In this document: positions 23,761 through 33,900 of the stretch, piece after piece
How the letters are laid out: every line of letters starts with the position of its first letter
Numbering within the stretch: position 1 is the first letter of the stretch
NCBI GenBank assembly: GCA_036741695.1
Contig: DAINRU010000025.1
Coordinates: 1 to 34,070, forward strand
Direction of reading: 5' to 3'
DNA length: 34,070 nt
DNA from: JAFANK01 sp036741695
Lineage (GTDB): Bacteria > Vulcanimicrobiota > Vulcanimicrobiia > Eremiobacterales > Eremiobacteraceae
Notes under the pieces: generated by a model
What the model was told of the DNA's origin: nothing
Database searches by the model: none
Seen by the model: the letters and a program-made list of their open reading frames with translations, nothing else
Program-made: the position numbers and the translations under genes

Positions 23761-24969
23761 ATGCCCCGAGCGGGCGCGCTCAGCGCCAACATCATCGACT
23801 TCTGCTCCTGGCTGCGCAGTGAGTTCCATTTCTGTGTCGGTCACGCCGAAGCACGGGATGCGCTCCGGGCGGTGGAGCTCGTCGGCATCGCCGACCCGCG
23901 GCGCTTTCGCAGCGCTTTGCGTCTCACCGTCTGCACGAAGCCCGAAGAGCTTGACATCTTCGAATCCGCCTTCGACGCGTTCTTCCTGCACCCCGAGCGC
24001 GGCGCACGGCAGTCGATGTACGCGCCCCGTCACACGCGCGGGCGCGCCCGCGAGCGATCTGACGACAGCGCGCAGCAGGGCGGTGAGCGCCTCACAGGCG
24101 CGCAGGCGGCGACGCAGACCGACGCCCAAGGAACAGGCACCGCGGGAGAGCTGCAGGCCGTGGACGAGTCGCCCTCCGATACGGCAGGCTGGCAGGCGCT
24201 GCGAGCGCGATACAGCCCACAGGCGGGCGCGGCCGAGCCGCCGAGGATCGACGCGACAGCCGTGCGCGAGCGTCTCGCAGAGGCGAGCCGCCTCGTGTCA
24301 AGCGTGCGCCTTGGGCGCCTGCGCCGCTGGAAGCCGCATCCGGTCGGCCCGCGCTTCGACATGCGGCGGACGTTGCGCGCGAGCCTGCGCACGGGCGGCG
24401 ACCTCGTCGCCTTGCGCTTTCTGCGCAACCCGTTACGCAATCCGCGCTTCGTGCTTCTTATCGACGGGAGCCGTTCTATGTCGGCGCATGGCGCGCTCAT
24501 GCTCGAGTTCGCTTACGCTCTCGCACAGCGCTCGCGCCGCACACATGTCTTCCTCTTCAGCACGCAGCTGCGTGAGGTGACGCTCCAACTGCGCAAAGCT
24601 GCGCGCCATCAAGAGCACCGCCTGAGCGATGTGGGCGAGGCGTGGGGCGGGGGAACCCGGATCGGCACCAGCCTTGCAGAGTTCGTGCACGTTTTTGGCG
24701 CGCGATGCCTGAGCGATGAGACAGTCACCATTATCTATAGCGACGGGCTCGACGTCGGTGACGTCCGCCAGCTCGAGCGCGCGATGCGCGAGATCCACCG
24801 GCGCAGCGCAGGCGTGATCTGGGTCAATCCGCTCGAAGGTACGCCCGGCTATACACCGACAGCGCGTGGGATGCAGGCATCTTTGCCCTATGTGGACGCC
24901 TTTGTCGGCGCCCGAGATGCGGCCGAGCTCGCAGGGCTCGCGCGGCATGCCGCGATGGCGACGCGCTAG
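23761..24969 (+). CDS. coxE: VWA-domain protein CoxE, partner of the CoxD ATPase
   Basis: A 402-residue protein of the CoxE/DUF58-like VWA group. N-terminal helical region (1-85), a Gln/Thr/Gly-rich linker (about 90-160), then the VWA domain from about residue 228 with a complete MIDAS motif DGSRS (D235, S237, S239), HVFLFSTQL, WGGGTRIGTSL and VTIIYSDGLDVGD. MoxR-VWA pairs act together in maturing metalloenzymes. ATG has GGAGGGAC directly upstream. This is the last gene of the cox operon; the 77-nt gap to the convergent RND gene contains no obvious hairpin. Confidence 0.9.
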   Translation: MPRAGALSANIIDFCSWLRSEFHFCVGHAEARDALRAVELVGIADPRRFRSALRLTVCTKPEELDIFESAFDAFFLHPERGARQSMYAPRHTRGRARERSDDSAQQGGERLTGAQAATQTDAQGTGTAGELQAVDESPSDTAGWQALRARYSPQAGAAEPPRIDATAVRERLAEASRLVSSVRLGRLRRWKPHPVGPRFDMRRTLRASLRTGGDLVALRFLRNPLRNPRFVLLIDGSRSMSAHGALMLEFAYALAQRSRRTHVFLFSTQLREVTLQLRKAARHQEHRLSDVGEAWGGGTRIGTSLAEFVHVFGARCLSDETVTIIYSDGLDVGDVRQLERAMREIHRRSAGVIWVNPLEGTPGYTPTARGMQASLPYVDAFVGARDAAELAGLARHAAMATR

Positions 24970-25046
24970 GAAATACAAGCGCGGAACCCACCTACAGGTC
25001 CGTTACGACATTTCTGTGGCTGCAATTCCGCTGCGACTTGTGAGCC

Positions 25047-28000
25047 TTAGCGCGAGGCGGCCTCGTGCTGTGCCTCGCCGGAGCGCTTGGATCTGCGCTG
25101 GTGGAAGCGCTCTTCTGCGCCGGCGATGAGCACGTAGAGCAGCGGGATGAGGAACAAGTTGAGCAAGGTCGACACGAGCATGCCGCCGACGACCGCCGTG
25201 CCGATGGAATGACGTCCGGCCTCTCCGGCGCCGCTCGCAAAGACAAGCGGCATGATGCCGAAGATGAAGGCAAACGACGTCATCAAGATCGGGCGCAATC
25301 GCGTCTTCGCCGCCTGCACTGCGGCCTCGGCTACCGGGACCCCTTGCTTGCGCAGGAGGTTGCCGAACTGCACGATCAAGATGGCGTTCTTCGTCGCCAA
25401 TCCGACCAGCATGACGAGCCCGATCTGCGTGTAGATGTCGTCTTGCAGACCGCGCAGCCACACGGCTGTCAACGCGCCCAAGATGGCCAAGGGCACGGCC
25501 ATGATGATGATGAGCGGGTCGACCAGGCTTTCGTATTGCGCAGCCAACACCAAGAACACGAAGACCACGGCGAGGCCGAAGATCAGGACCGTGACGGCAC
25601 CCGCCTCGATCTGATCCAACGACACCCCCGTCCACTCATAGCCCATGCCCGACGGGAGCACTTGCTTGGCCACGTCCTGCATGGCCGAAATGGCTTGACC
25701 CGAGGAGTACCCGGGCTTGGCGTTGCCGCTGAACTCCACCGAGCGGAACAGATTGTAATGCGTGATCTGTGGGGGCCCAAGCGTGTGCGACACGGTCATG
25801 AACGCGGTGAGCGGCACGAGGTTGCCACTGCTCGAGCGGACGTACATCAGTCGCAGGTCGTCGATCTGCGCGCGATAGGGCGCGTCAGCCTGCACGAACA
25901 CCTTATACGAATTGTTCTGGTAGGTGAAGTTGTTGACGTAATCCGAGCCGAGCATGGTCTGCAAGGTGTCGAAAACGTCGCCCAGCTTCACCCCGGCGGA
26001 TTGCAACGCGCTGCGGTCGATGTCGAGCTCGACCTGGGGGCTATCGGTGCGGAAGGTGGTGAACACCGAGGTGAGCGCAGGGTTGGTGTTGGCCTTGTAC
26101 TCGATGAGCCCAGTCGCGGCCGCGAGCGCGGGGAGGCCGAGGTTCGCCTTGTCTTCGAGTTCGAAATCGAAGCCGCTGATATTCCCGACGGTGAAGGCGG
26201 GCGGGTTGAACGCGAAAATCGCCGCGCCGGTGATGCCGATGAACTTCCCGTTCAACCGGTTTTCGATGGCCTGGGCGGATTGGTCGCGCCTCTTGCGCTC
26301 GCCCCACGGCTTGAGCAAGCAAAACGCGATGCCGTTATTCGATCCGACGCCGGTGAAGCTGAACCCCGACACGCTGAAGACGTCCAGAATGTCCGGCTCC
26401 GACCGCAGCACCTGGTAGGCGCCCCTCATGATGCCGTCTGTGTACTGCAGCGACACGCCTGGTGGTCCCTGTTCGATGACGATGAAGTAGCCTTGGTCCT
26501 CATCGGGGACGAACGCCGTCGGGACGATGCGCAACATGACCACCGTCAAGCACAAGAGCCCGGCGAAGATCCCCAAGACGATCAGCGGGTGCCGCAGGAT
26601 GACCGGCAAGCGCCTGGCATATCCGGCTCGCAGCCGCTGGATGAAGGCGCCGATCCGTTGCATGAGCCAGCCGTGTTTGGTCTCCCCGCTTTCCAACATG
26701 ATCGCGGCCAGCGCGGGCGCCAGCGTCAAGGCAGTGAACGCCGAGATGGTGATCGTCGACGCGATGGTGAGCGCGAACTGCTTGTAGAGCTCGCCCGTCT
26801 CCCCGGGCACGAAGGCGACCGGGACGAACACCGCAAGCAAGACCAGTGACGTGGCGACGACCGCGCTCGCGATCTCCTGCATAGCTAGGGGCGCCGCTTC
26901 GACCGGGTTCATCTTGTGCTCTTGGATATAGCGGACGATGTTCTCGATCACCACGATCGCGTCGTCGACCACGAGCGCGGTGGCCAACGTCAGGCCGAAC
27001 AGGGTCAAGACGTTGATGGAGAAGCCGAACGCTTTGAGCAGCGCGAACGTGCCCATCAACGACACGGGTATCGTGATCGCCGGGATCATCGTCGTCTTCC
27101 AGTCTTGCAGGAAGACAAATATCGTCAAGATGACCAGGCAGATCGCGAGGATGAGAGTCTTGAGGACTTCTTTGATCGATTCATTGACGAAGACGGTGGA
27201 GTCGAAGGCGACCTTGTACGTCATCCCGGAGGGGAATTGCTTCGACAGCTGATCCATCGCGGCGCGCACGCCCTTGGAGACGGTGAGCGAATTGGCGTCT
27301 TGCAACTGCAAGACACCAAGGCCGACGGCGGTTTTCCCGTTGAAATACAGGTTGGCGGCGTAGTTCTCAGCGCCAAGCTCTACCCGGCCGACGTCGGAGA
27401 CGCGCACGAGATACCCGGGGCCTGATTTGACGACGATATTGGCGAACTCCATCGGGGTCGCCAATTGCCCGGCCACGCGCACCTTGTATTCGTACGCCTG
27501 ACCCTTCGGCGCTGGGGGCTGGCCGATCGCGCCGCCCGCGACTTGGACGTTTTGCTGGCTCAAGGCGGTGGTGACGTCATCGGCGGTGAGCCCGTAGGCT
27601 TGCAGTTTGTTCGGGTCGAGCCACAAGCGCATGGCATACTTGCGCTCGCCGAAGACGATGACGTTGGCCACCCCGCGGACGCGTTTGAGCGCGCCGGTGA
27701 CGTAGCGGTCGACGTAGTTGCTCATGAAGATGCTGTCGTATTTCGGATTGGTCGACGTGAGCGCGATCGCCATGATGAACGTGCTCGAGTTCTTCGTCAC
27801 CGAAATGCCGGTCTGGTTGACCTGCGCCGGCAGCACGCCCGCAGCCGTGCTCACCCGGTTCTGGACGTCGGACAGGGCACGATCGGGATCGCGATTCAAG
27901 TTGAAGGTCGCGACAATGCTGCTGGAACCGTCGTCGCCGCTGGTCGACGAGATGTAGCGGAGCCCCTCCGCGCCGTTGATGGCCTGTTCGAGCGGGTTGG

Positions 28001-28187
28001 TGACCGAGGCCTCGACCGCCTCAGCGTTGGCCCCGATGTATTCTGAATCGACCGAGATCTGCGGCGGCGCGATGTTCGGATAGTGCGCGACCGGCAGCGT
28101 GGGCAGCGAGATGACGCCGGCCAGCAACACGACCGCCGACAGCACGGAAGCGAAGATGGGCCGGGTGATGAAGAACTTGGTGAACAT
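25047..28187 (-). CDS. RND efflux transporter, HAE1/AcrB type
   Basis: A 1046-residue resistance-nodulation-division pump. Starts MFTKFFITRPIFASVLSAVVLLAG as in AcrB (about 1049 residues). The proton-relay Asp pair is in LATALVVDDAIVVIENIVRYIQEHKMNP (near residue 405), and the relay Lys in LVMLVGLATKNAILIVQF. Other marks are PVAHYPNIAPP, VQNRVSTAAGVLP, and FVPGETGELYKQFALTIA. The substrate is unknown; hydrophobic or toxic aromatic compounds are plausible. It lies 39 nt after the adaptor gene, forming one operon. No TolC-type outer-membrane channel gene is in the window. Confidence 0.94.
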   Translation of the reverse strand: MFTKFFITRPIFASVLSAVVLLAGVISLPTLPVAHYPNIAPPQISVDSEYIGANAEAVEASVTNPLEQAINGAEGLRYISSTSGDDGSSSIVATFNLNRDPDRALSDVQNRVSTAAGVLPAQVNQTGISVTKNSSTFIMAIALTSTNPKYDSIFMSNYVDRYVTGALKRVRGVANVIVFGERKYAMRLWLDPNKLQAYGLTADDVTTALSQQNVQVAGGAIGQPPAPKGQAYEYKVRVAGQLATPMEFANIVVKSGPGYLVRVSDVGRVELGAENYAANLYFNGKTAVGLGVLQLQDANSLTVSKGVRAAMDQLSKQFPSGMTYKVAFDSTVFVNESIKEVLKTLILAICLVILTIFVFLQDWKTTMIPAITIPVSLMGTFALLKAFGFSINVLTLFGLTLATALVVDDAIVVIENIVRYIQEHKMNPVEAAPLAMQEIASAVVATSLVLLAVFVPVAFVPGETGELYKQFALTIASTITISAFTALTLAPALAAIMLESGETKHGWLMQRIGAFIQRLRAGYARRLPVILRHPLIVLGIFAGLLCLTVVMLRIVPTAFVPDEDQGYFIVIEQGPPGVSLQYTDGIMRGAYQVLRSEPDILDVFSVSGFSFTGVGSNNGIAFCLLKPWGERKRRDQSAQAIENRLNGKFIGITGAAIFAFNPPAFTVGNISGFDFELEDKANLGLPALAAATGLIEYKANTNPALTSVFTTFRTDSPQVELDIDRSALQSAGVKLGDVFDTLQTMLGSDYVNNFTYQNNSYKVFVQADAPYRAQIDDLRLMYVRSSSGNLVPLTAFMTVSHTLGPPQITHYNLFRSVEFSGNAKPGYSSGQAISAMQDVAKQVLPSGMGYEWTGVSLDQIEAGAVTVLIFGLAVVFVFLVLAAQYESLVDPLIIIMAVPLAILGALTAVWLRGLQDDIYTQIGLVMLVGLATKNAILIVQFGNLLRKQGVPVAEAAVQAAKTRLRPILMTSFAFIFGIMPLVFASGAGEAGRHSIGTAVVGGMLVSTLLNLFLIPLLYVLIAGAEERFHQRRSKRSGEAQHEAASR

Positions 28188-28226
28188 CAGCTCGTGCGCG
28201 AACCGTCAGATCCGCCTTGCGACCCT

Positions 28227-29644
28227 TCAGGCGCCATTCTTGGCGCCGGACTTAGCTTGCGGCGGGCCACCACCGGCGGGAAGCGGCTGAACGGGAGTTC
28301 CGGGTTGCAACAACACGGAATGGTTGAGTATCGCCATGACCCCGGCCTTGATGCCCTGCCCGGATACTTCGGCTTCTTGGTCGTTCGATAGGCCAAGGTC
28401 GACCGGAACGGTCGCCGCTTTGCCGTCCTGGATGATGAACATCGAATAGCCAGTATCGGTCTGGAAAACGGCGGCACGAGGAGCCAAGAGCACGTTCGCC
28501 TTGCGCGTGCGCTCGAACGAGACGGTGGCGACCATGCCGCCCCGCAGCGCGAGGTCAGGATTGGCCACCCGGACGCGGGCCTGATAGGTGAGCGAGCCCG
28601 GCAGCGCGGCAAGGTTGAGATACGCCACGCTTGCGTGCCAGATGCGCCCCGGAATGTTGTTCACCCGCACCTCGACAGGCGTTCCCACCCGGACGTACTG
28701 GAGGTCGTCACCCGAGACACCCGCGTCGACGAAGACGGGATCGAGTTGGGACACCTGCACGAGCGGCGTGCCAGGAGAGGCAAGCGTGCCGGGATCGACG
28801 TCACGCGCGGTCACGATGCCGTCGAACGGCGCGGTGACGTTGGTCAGCGCTATCTGCGCTTGGATCTGCTGCACCGCTGCCGAGGCATTGCGCAGATCCG
28901 CGGAGGCNNNNNNNNNNNNNNNNNNNNNNNNNNNNNNNNNNNNNNNNNNNNNNNNNNNNNNNNNNNNNNNNNNNNNNNNNNNNNNNNNNNNNNNNNNNNN
29001 NNNNNNNTCTGCGCTTGGATCTGCTGCACCGCTGCCGAGGCATTGCGCAGATCCGCGGAGGCGGCGCTCGACGCGGAAACCAGGCTTGCGTTTTCGTCCG
29101 CCACCTGAGCCGACTGGTAGGCGGACTGCGCCGCTGAGGCATTGCTTTGCGCTACGTCGAGGTCTTGTTTGGAAACATAGCCTTGGCCATACAGTTGCTG
29201 GTCGCGGTGGTAGATTAACTCATCGGTCTGGTAGGTGATCTTCGCGGCTTGCAGCGCCGCCCGCGTGGATCGCGTGCCACCGCTATCGGTTGCCTGCAGG
29301 TTTTCCAGATGCGCCTGCGCTTGAGCGAGTTGCGCGCGAAGCGTGCTGTCATCGATCTTGACCAGCAACTCGCCCTTGTGGACGCGCTCGCCGATCTGGT
29401 GGGCCACGATGAGCACATTGCCGGAAATGACGGAGGAAAGCGACGACTGCAACAGCGGTGTCACGGTGCTCGTGACGTCGAAGTTCGACGAGATGCTGCC
29501 GAGCTTTATGGGTTGGGCCGAGACCGGCATGGCAAAGCCGCCCTGGCCGCCGCCGGGGTACCCGCCCTGACCACCGTGATGTCCACAGCCGGCCAGCACC
29601 GCGCACAGCGACACCGCCGCCAAAGCTCCCGCACCCATTCTCAT
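28227..29644 (-). CDS. Periplasmic adaptor (MFP) of the RND pump, split by an assembly gap
   Basis: A lipoprotein adaptor of the AcrA/HlyD family: lipobox LAGC at residues 16-19, biotinyl-lipoyl half ISGNVLIVAHQIGERVHKGELLVKID, a coiled-coil hairpin (about 95-210, with QLAQAQAHLENLQ and LDVAQSNASAAQSAYQSA), then LTNVTAPFDGIVTARDVDPGTL and a beta-barrel (VEVRVNNIPGRIWHASVAYL). The 100 N at 28908-29007 split it into two frames. Collapsing the N and one copy of the 55-bp flanking duplicate restores one frame of 420 residues, with QQIQAQIALTNV at the joint. The gene is almost certainly intact. Confidence 0.9.
28853..28907. repeat. 55-bp duplicated contig end, left of the N gap
   Basis: Identical to 29008-29062. 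The duplicate and the fixed-size N run between them look like the two ends of one break in a k-mer assembly. Confidence 0.9.
28908..29007. other. 100-N scaffold gap (probably zero true length)
   Basis: Exactly 100 N, a default scaffolding gap. Both sides hold the same 55 bp, so the real sequence probably overlaps rather than being missing. Deleting 155 nt (100 N plus one 55-bp copy) puts the adaptor gene back in one frame. Confidence 0.9.
29008..29062. repeat. 55-bp duplicated contig end, right of the N gap
   Basis: Identical to 28853-28907, inside the coiled-coil/lipoyl junction of the adaptor gene. Not a biological duplication by the frame argument. Confidence 0.9.
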
Positions 29645-29791
29645 GAGCCGCCCCTCTTAGGCGCCCACGTGCCGCAAGACCTCCACCCCCTGCTCGCTCG
29701 TTGCGTGCCACGTTAAGGCCGCAATAAGGCTGCGATAGCTTCTGGGCGCATGCGTACCGGGCGGGAAACCTAGTATCCTTGCCGCTTGCGT

Positions 29792-30346
29792 TCAGGTGAG
29801 TCCGGCGAGCTCTTCTCGTGAGATGCGATGGAACGAGTTGCGATAGCCGTAGTAGATGCCCAGCCCGTAGAACAAGATATCGATCGGACTGAAATCCGCC
29901 ACGAGCATCTGCCATGCGATGCCGGGCGTCATTCGAGCGGCGAGTTCGCCGAACCCGATGTGCTGTTGGGTCGAGACCACGATCATCACGGAGAGGACGT
30001 TGCCCGCTGCGCACCCCACAAGCGACAGCACGGCTCCGGCATAGCCGAAGACACGGTCGATGCCCTTGCCCAAGATGCGCACGCCGTATCCCGTGAGGAA
30101 CCCGACGCCCACCGCTTCCCAACCGATCTGGAAATTCGTCAGGGCGGTGATGACGGCCCAGGCTGCGGCACCGACCGCGGCGCCGATCGCGCCGCCTGCA
30201 AGACCCAGACCGAGGTTCTGCTGGTCGCGCAGCCGAGCGACATAGTTCTTCACCTTCGCGGGATCGAGTGATGGGCTCGATGGCGGCGCGGTCGCTGACG
30301 GCACCTGCGGACTTTGCGGCTGAGGCGTCGGCGATGAGGAGTCCAT
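29792..30346 (-). CDS. Small polytopic membrane protein of unknown function
   Basis: A 184-residue protein. A Pro/Ser/Gln-rich N-terminal tail (MDSSSPTPQPQSPQ) is followed by about four hydrophobic helices. GGAIGAAVGAAAWAVITALTNFQIGWEAVGVGFLTGYGVRILGKGID resembles a widespread group of small bacterial membrane proteins with a GYGVR-x-x-GKG turn and no assigned function. A second half with ADFSPIDILFYGLGIYYGYRNSF follows. ATG 30346 has AAAGGAGG about 10 nt upstream; a TTG at 30370 lies before that site and is unlikely. Confidence 0.72.
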   Translation of the reverse strand: MDSSSPTPQPQSPQVPSATAPPSSPSLDPAKVKNYVARLRDQQNLGLGLAGGAIGAAVGAAAWAVITALTNFQIGWEAVGVGFLTGYGVRILGKGIDRVFGYAGAVLSLVGCAAGNVLSVMIVVSTQQHIGFGELAARMTPGIAWQMLVADFSPIDILFYGLGIYYGYRNSFHRISREELAGLT

Positions 30347-30380
30347 GGAGAGGCGGCCTCCTTTGAGCAACGCACGTATC

Positions 30381-30403
30381 GCCCGCTCTTCATGAAGGCG
30401 GGC
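30381..30403. terminator. Hairpin between two minus-strand genes
   Basis: GCCCGC and GCGGGC pair, with an inner CTTC/GAAG stem, in the 99-nt gap between the two small membrane-protein genes. No T-run follows on either strand, so termination is uncertain. Confidence 0.4.
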
Positions 30404-30445
30404 ACTGACTGCAGTCTAGCACGCGGCCTATCGCCCGGTCAAATC

Positions 30446-30919
30446 CTAGAGCCCGTCATGCATCAACACCATGCAGGTCAGCACGATGATGAAGCCGAGG
30501 ATCGACACCCGGGCCATAGCGACGATCTCGTGGATGAGCCGAGGCCTGTCTGCTGGCGGAGCTGATGCGATCGAGGTACCGACCCTGCCCATCCGTGCGC
30601 CTTCCACGGCGAGCACGAGCGCGACGATGAACGCGACGCCGATGGTGATGCCGTATGCCGAACTCCATAAGAACGCCACGCTCTTGACCGGCCCGAACAC
30701 CGTCGCGCTGATGATCCCGAAGAGGATGGTCAGTCCTCCGGCCGGCGCCAGCACCCGTGACGTGCGTAGCCCGACCGCGGCGCCGACCTCGGCGGCTGCT
30801 TCAGGACTGCTCGCTGTGAGCGCAGGCGTCACCACGGCGAACATGAAGAGCGTTCCGCCGAACCAGAAGATGGCAAAAAAGACATGAAGCCACTGGACGA
30901 TCATCGCCATCCACATCAT
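30446..30919 (-). CDS. Small four-helix membrane protein (CopD/DUF2269-like)
   Basis: A 157-residue membrane protein with four predicted helices. The N-terminal helix (MIVQWLHVFFAIFWFGGTLFMFAVVTPAL) has the His/Trp/Gly pattern of CopD-like and DUF2269-like proteins, and RTSRVLAPAGGLTILFGI and ARVSILGFIIVLTCMVLMH form later helices. The conserved His near the first helix and the final MH could bind copper or heme, but that is only by analogy. Start could be either of two Met codons (30919 or three codons later). Confidence 0.72.
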   Translation of the reverse strand: MMWMAMIVQWLHVFFAIFWFGGTLFMFAVVTPALTASSPEAAAEVGAAVGLRTSRVLAPAGGLTILFGIISATVFGPVKSVAFLWSSAYGITIGVAFIVALVLAVEGARMGRVGTSIASAPPADRPRLIHEIVAMARVSILGFIIVLTCMVLMHDGL

Positions 30920-30994
30920 GCGTCGATGCCCTCCTTCGAAACGCGCGAAAGACTGCGCTGACGATTCGTCGCGCGGCGCGCTTGCCCTCGGGAG

Positions 30995-33900
30995 CTATTT
31001 CAGCCTGGCGGCGACTTCCGGTGCGCGCGGCGGCGGCGGCGCGGATGGCGTTTCCCCATCAGACAGGACGACCTCGTCAAGTCGCGCCGGTACTTCTTCC
31101 GTCGTCTCGAAACGCTCGGGCGCGAGGCGCATGTAGATGACCGGCACGAGGACGAGCGTGAGCAACAGCGAGCTCGACAGGCCGCCGATGACGACGATGC
31201 CCAATGCCTGACGGACCTGCGACCCGGCGACGAGCCCGAGAGCCAGCGGCGTCATCCCGGCGATCATGGCGCACGTCGTCATGAGGATGGGCCGGAAACG
31301 GATGCTGGCGCTTTGCCGGATGGCGTCGAGCTTGGTATAGCCGCGCCGGCGCAGGGTGTTGGCGTAGTCGACGAGCAGGATGCCGTTCTTGGAGACGAGA
31401 CCGACGAGCATGATGACGCCGATGAGCGAGAATAAGTTGAGCGTTTGGCGCGTGATGGCAAGCGCCCCGAACGCGCCAACGGCGGCGACCGGCACCGCGA
31501 ACATGATGATGAACGGCGTCGAGTAGCCGTTGTACAGGGCGACCATGAGCAGGTACACGAGCACCATGGACAGCGCGAGCGCGGCGCCCATGCCTGTCAT
31601 CGTGTCGCTGAGATTTTGCTGGTTGCCGTTGGGGTTGGCCCGCACCTGGACCCAGGCCGGCAGGTTCGCCGCCTTGAGACGCTTAGTGAATGCGTTTTGC
31701 ACGTTCGACAGCGCATAGCCAGGCGCGATATTCGCCGTGACGTGGATGACCGTTTCACGATTGGTGCGCGTGATGACCGGCGGGGCGGGCGCGTATTGCA
31801 GCGTCGCCACCTGACCGACGGTCACGATCGATCCGTTGTTGGCCCGGACTTGGATGTTGCGGATCTGATCCAAGCTCGTCTGGTCTGCGAGCGGGAAGAT
31901 GACGTAGACGTCCTTGAGACCGTTTATCGCTTCGAACTGGGTCGCGACCACGCCGCCCATCGCCGCGCGCACGGCGGTCGAGGCCGCCCCGATGCTGACG
32001 TTGAGCGCTTGTGCCGCCGCTCGATCGAATTCGACGTTCACCTGGGGCGCAAGATTGAGCGCCGAGCTATTGATGTTCGTTGCGCCGGGCGTGCCCTTGA
32101 GCACCTGGTACACCTGAGCTGCGTACTGCGTCGGGTCGCCGCGCACGCTCGTCACCAGATAATCGATGGGCTGCGCATTGCCGCCAGCCGTGCTCGTGGC
32201 GGGGATGACGACGACGGTCGCGCCGGGCGCGGATGAACGCAGCTTTGTCTTCAGCCAGTCGACCCAGTAATTGGTCGATTGCTTGCGATCGTCTTTGAGC
32301 CACAGGTGTATCTGGCCTAGGTTGCCTTCGCTGAGAAGCCCGCCAAATGGTGAGGAATAGGCGCCGGCGACGGCGACGTCCGTGCGCACGTCGGGTATCT
32401 GCTTGGCGATGGACTCCAGGCGCCGCACCGTCGCATCGACTTCGGTCAGCGGCGTGCCGGTCGGATAGGTGAGCTGGATGAAGATTTCGCCGCGGTCCAC
32501 GGTAGGGATGAATGTGAAGCCCACGACGCCGAACGCCACGAGCGCGACCGCGATAACAAGGGATACTGCCGCGATTGCGACGACACGCCGTGGAACTTTG
32601 AGCGCTGCGGGCAAGAGCTCTTCTGCGTACCAGGTCCGCAGCCGCTCGAAGACCTTTTCAAAGGCCACGATCGGCCCCCACGGCTTCCACGTGCTGCGCA
32701 ACGACCAGCGAGCAGCCAAGGACGGCGTCACCGTGAACGAGGTCCACAAGGATGTCAGCGTCGCGGCCACGACCACGAGCGCGAATTCGCTCATGAACTT
32801 GCCGACCACGCCGGGCAAAAAGGCGATGGGTAGGAACACGACCACGTCCACCAGGGTGATGCAGATAGCGGCAAAGCCGATCTCGGAGCGCCCGGTCACC
32901 GCTGCCGAGAGCGGCGGCTCGCCGTTGCGGTGATGGCGCTCGATGTTCTCCAAGACGACGATGGAGTCATCGACCAGAATGCCGACCACAAGCGTCATCG
33001 CCAGAAGCGAAACCGTGTCGATCGTGAAATTCGCCGCTTTCATCACCACCATCGTGATAAGCAGCGAGAACGGGATCGCGACGAGCACGACGACTGAGCT
33101 GCGCCACGACCCCAAGAAGAACAGCATGACGATGGCGGTGAGCAGGATGCCTTCCTCGAGCGTTCGCACCACGCCGTCGATCTGCTGACGCGTGTAGTTC
33201 GATTGCACGTTGACGACGTCGAAGGTGATGCCCGGGAACTGCCGCTCCAGCTTCGGCAGCGCCGCGATGACGTTGTCGGAGGTCGACACCTCGTTGGCCT
33301 GCGTGGTCTTCTGCACATCCATGGTCAGCCGCGGCGCGCCGCTTTGGTACGCGTACACGCGGCGCGGTTCGTACGAATCGGTGATCGTCGCGAGGTCGCC
33401 GATGCGAGGCACGTTCGACGTCGTGCTCCATGGGTTCATGGACGCCGGGGAAGATGCTATCGATGACGAGGGTTGGGAAGCGGGGATTGCAGCGCCGGTG
33501 CGCTGCAGCGGAAGGCTTGCTACGCTCTGCGTCGTCTGGATGTCCCCGCGCACGTCGACCAGCGTCTCGCGCGTCGGCTGATAGACGATGCCGCCCGGCA
33601 ACCGCAGGTTATTGCCCGAAAGGGAATTGACGACGTCATTGACGGTGAAGCCCCCGCCCTGCAGCGCGACCGGGTCGACCGTGACTTCGTACGACGGCGT
33701 CACCGTGCCGTTCGCATCGACAAAGCCGACGCCAGCGACCTGCTCGAGCGCCGGCACGATCTGGTTGGTGACGATGTCAGAGAGACCTGCGAGCGAGTAC
33801 GACTTGGAGCGAGCGGCGATGGTGACGACCGTGGATTGACCGGGATCGCGGGTCGAGATGCTCGGCGCGCGAAGATCGCTCGGCAGCTGCGACTGCGCTG

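Noticed and set aside
25065..26849. A 594-codon open frame on the plus strand opposite the first RND pump
   Set aside because: Charged, low-complexity translation (runs of Arg, Asp, His, Gln) with no motif. The minus-strand RND protein is unambiguous.
28850..29142. Two separate truncated adaptor genes or a tandem duplication around the N run
   Set aside because: The duplicated 55 bp and fixed 100 N behave as an assembly join, and collapsing them restores a single normal-length gene.
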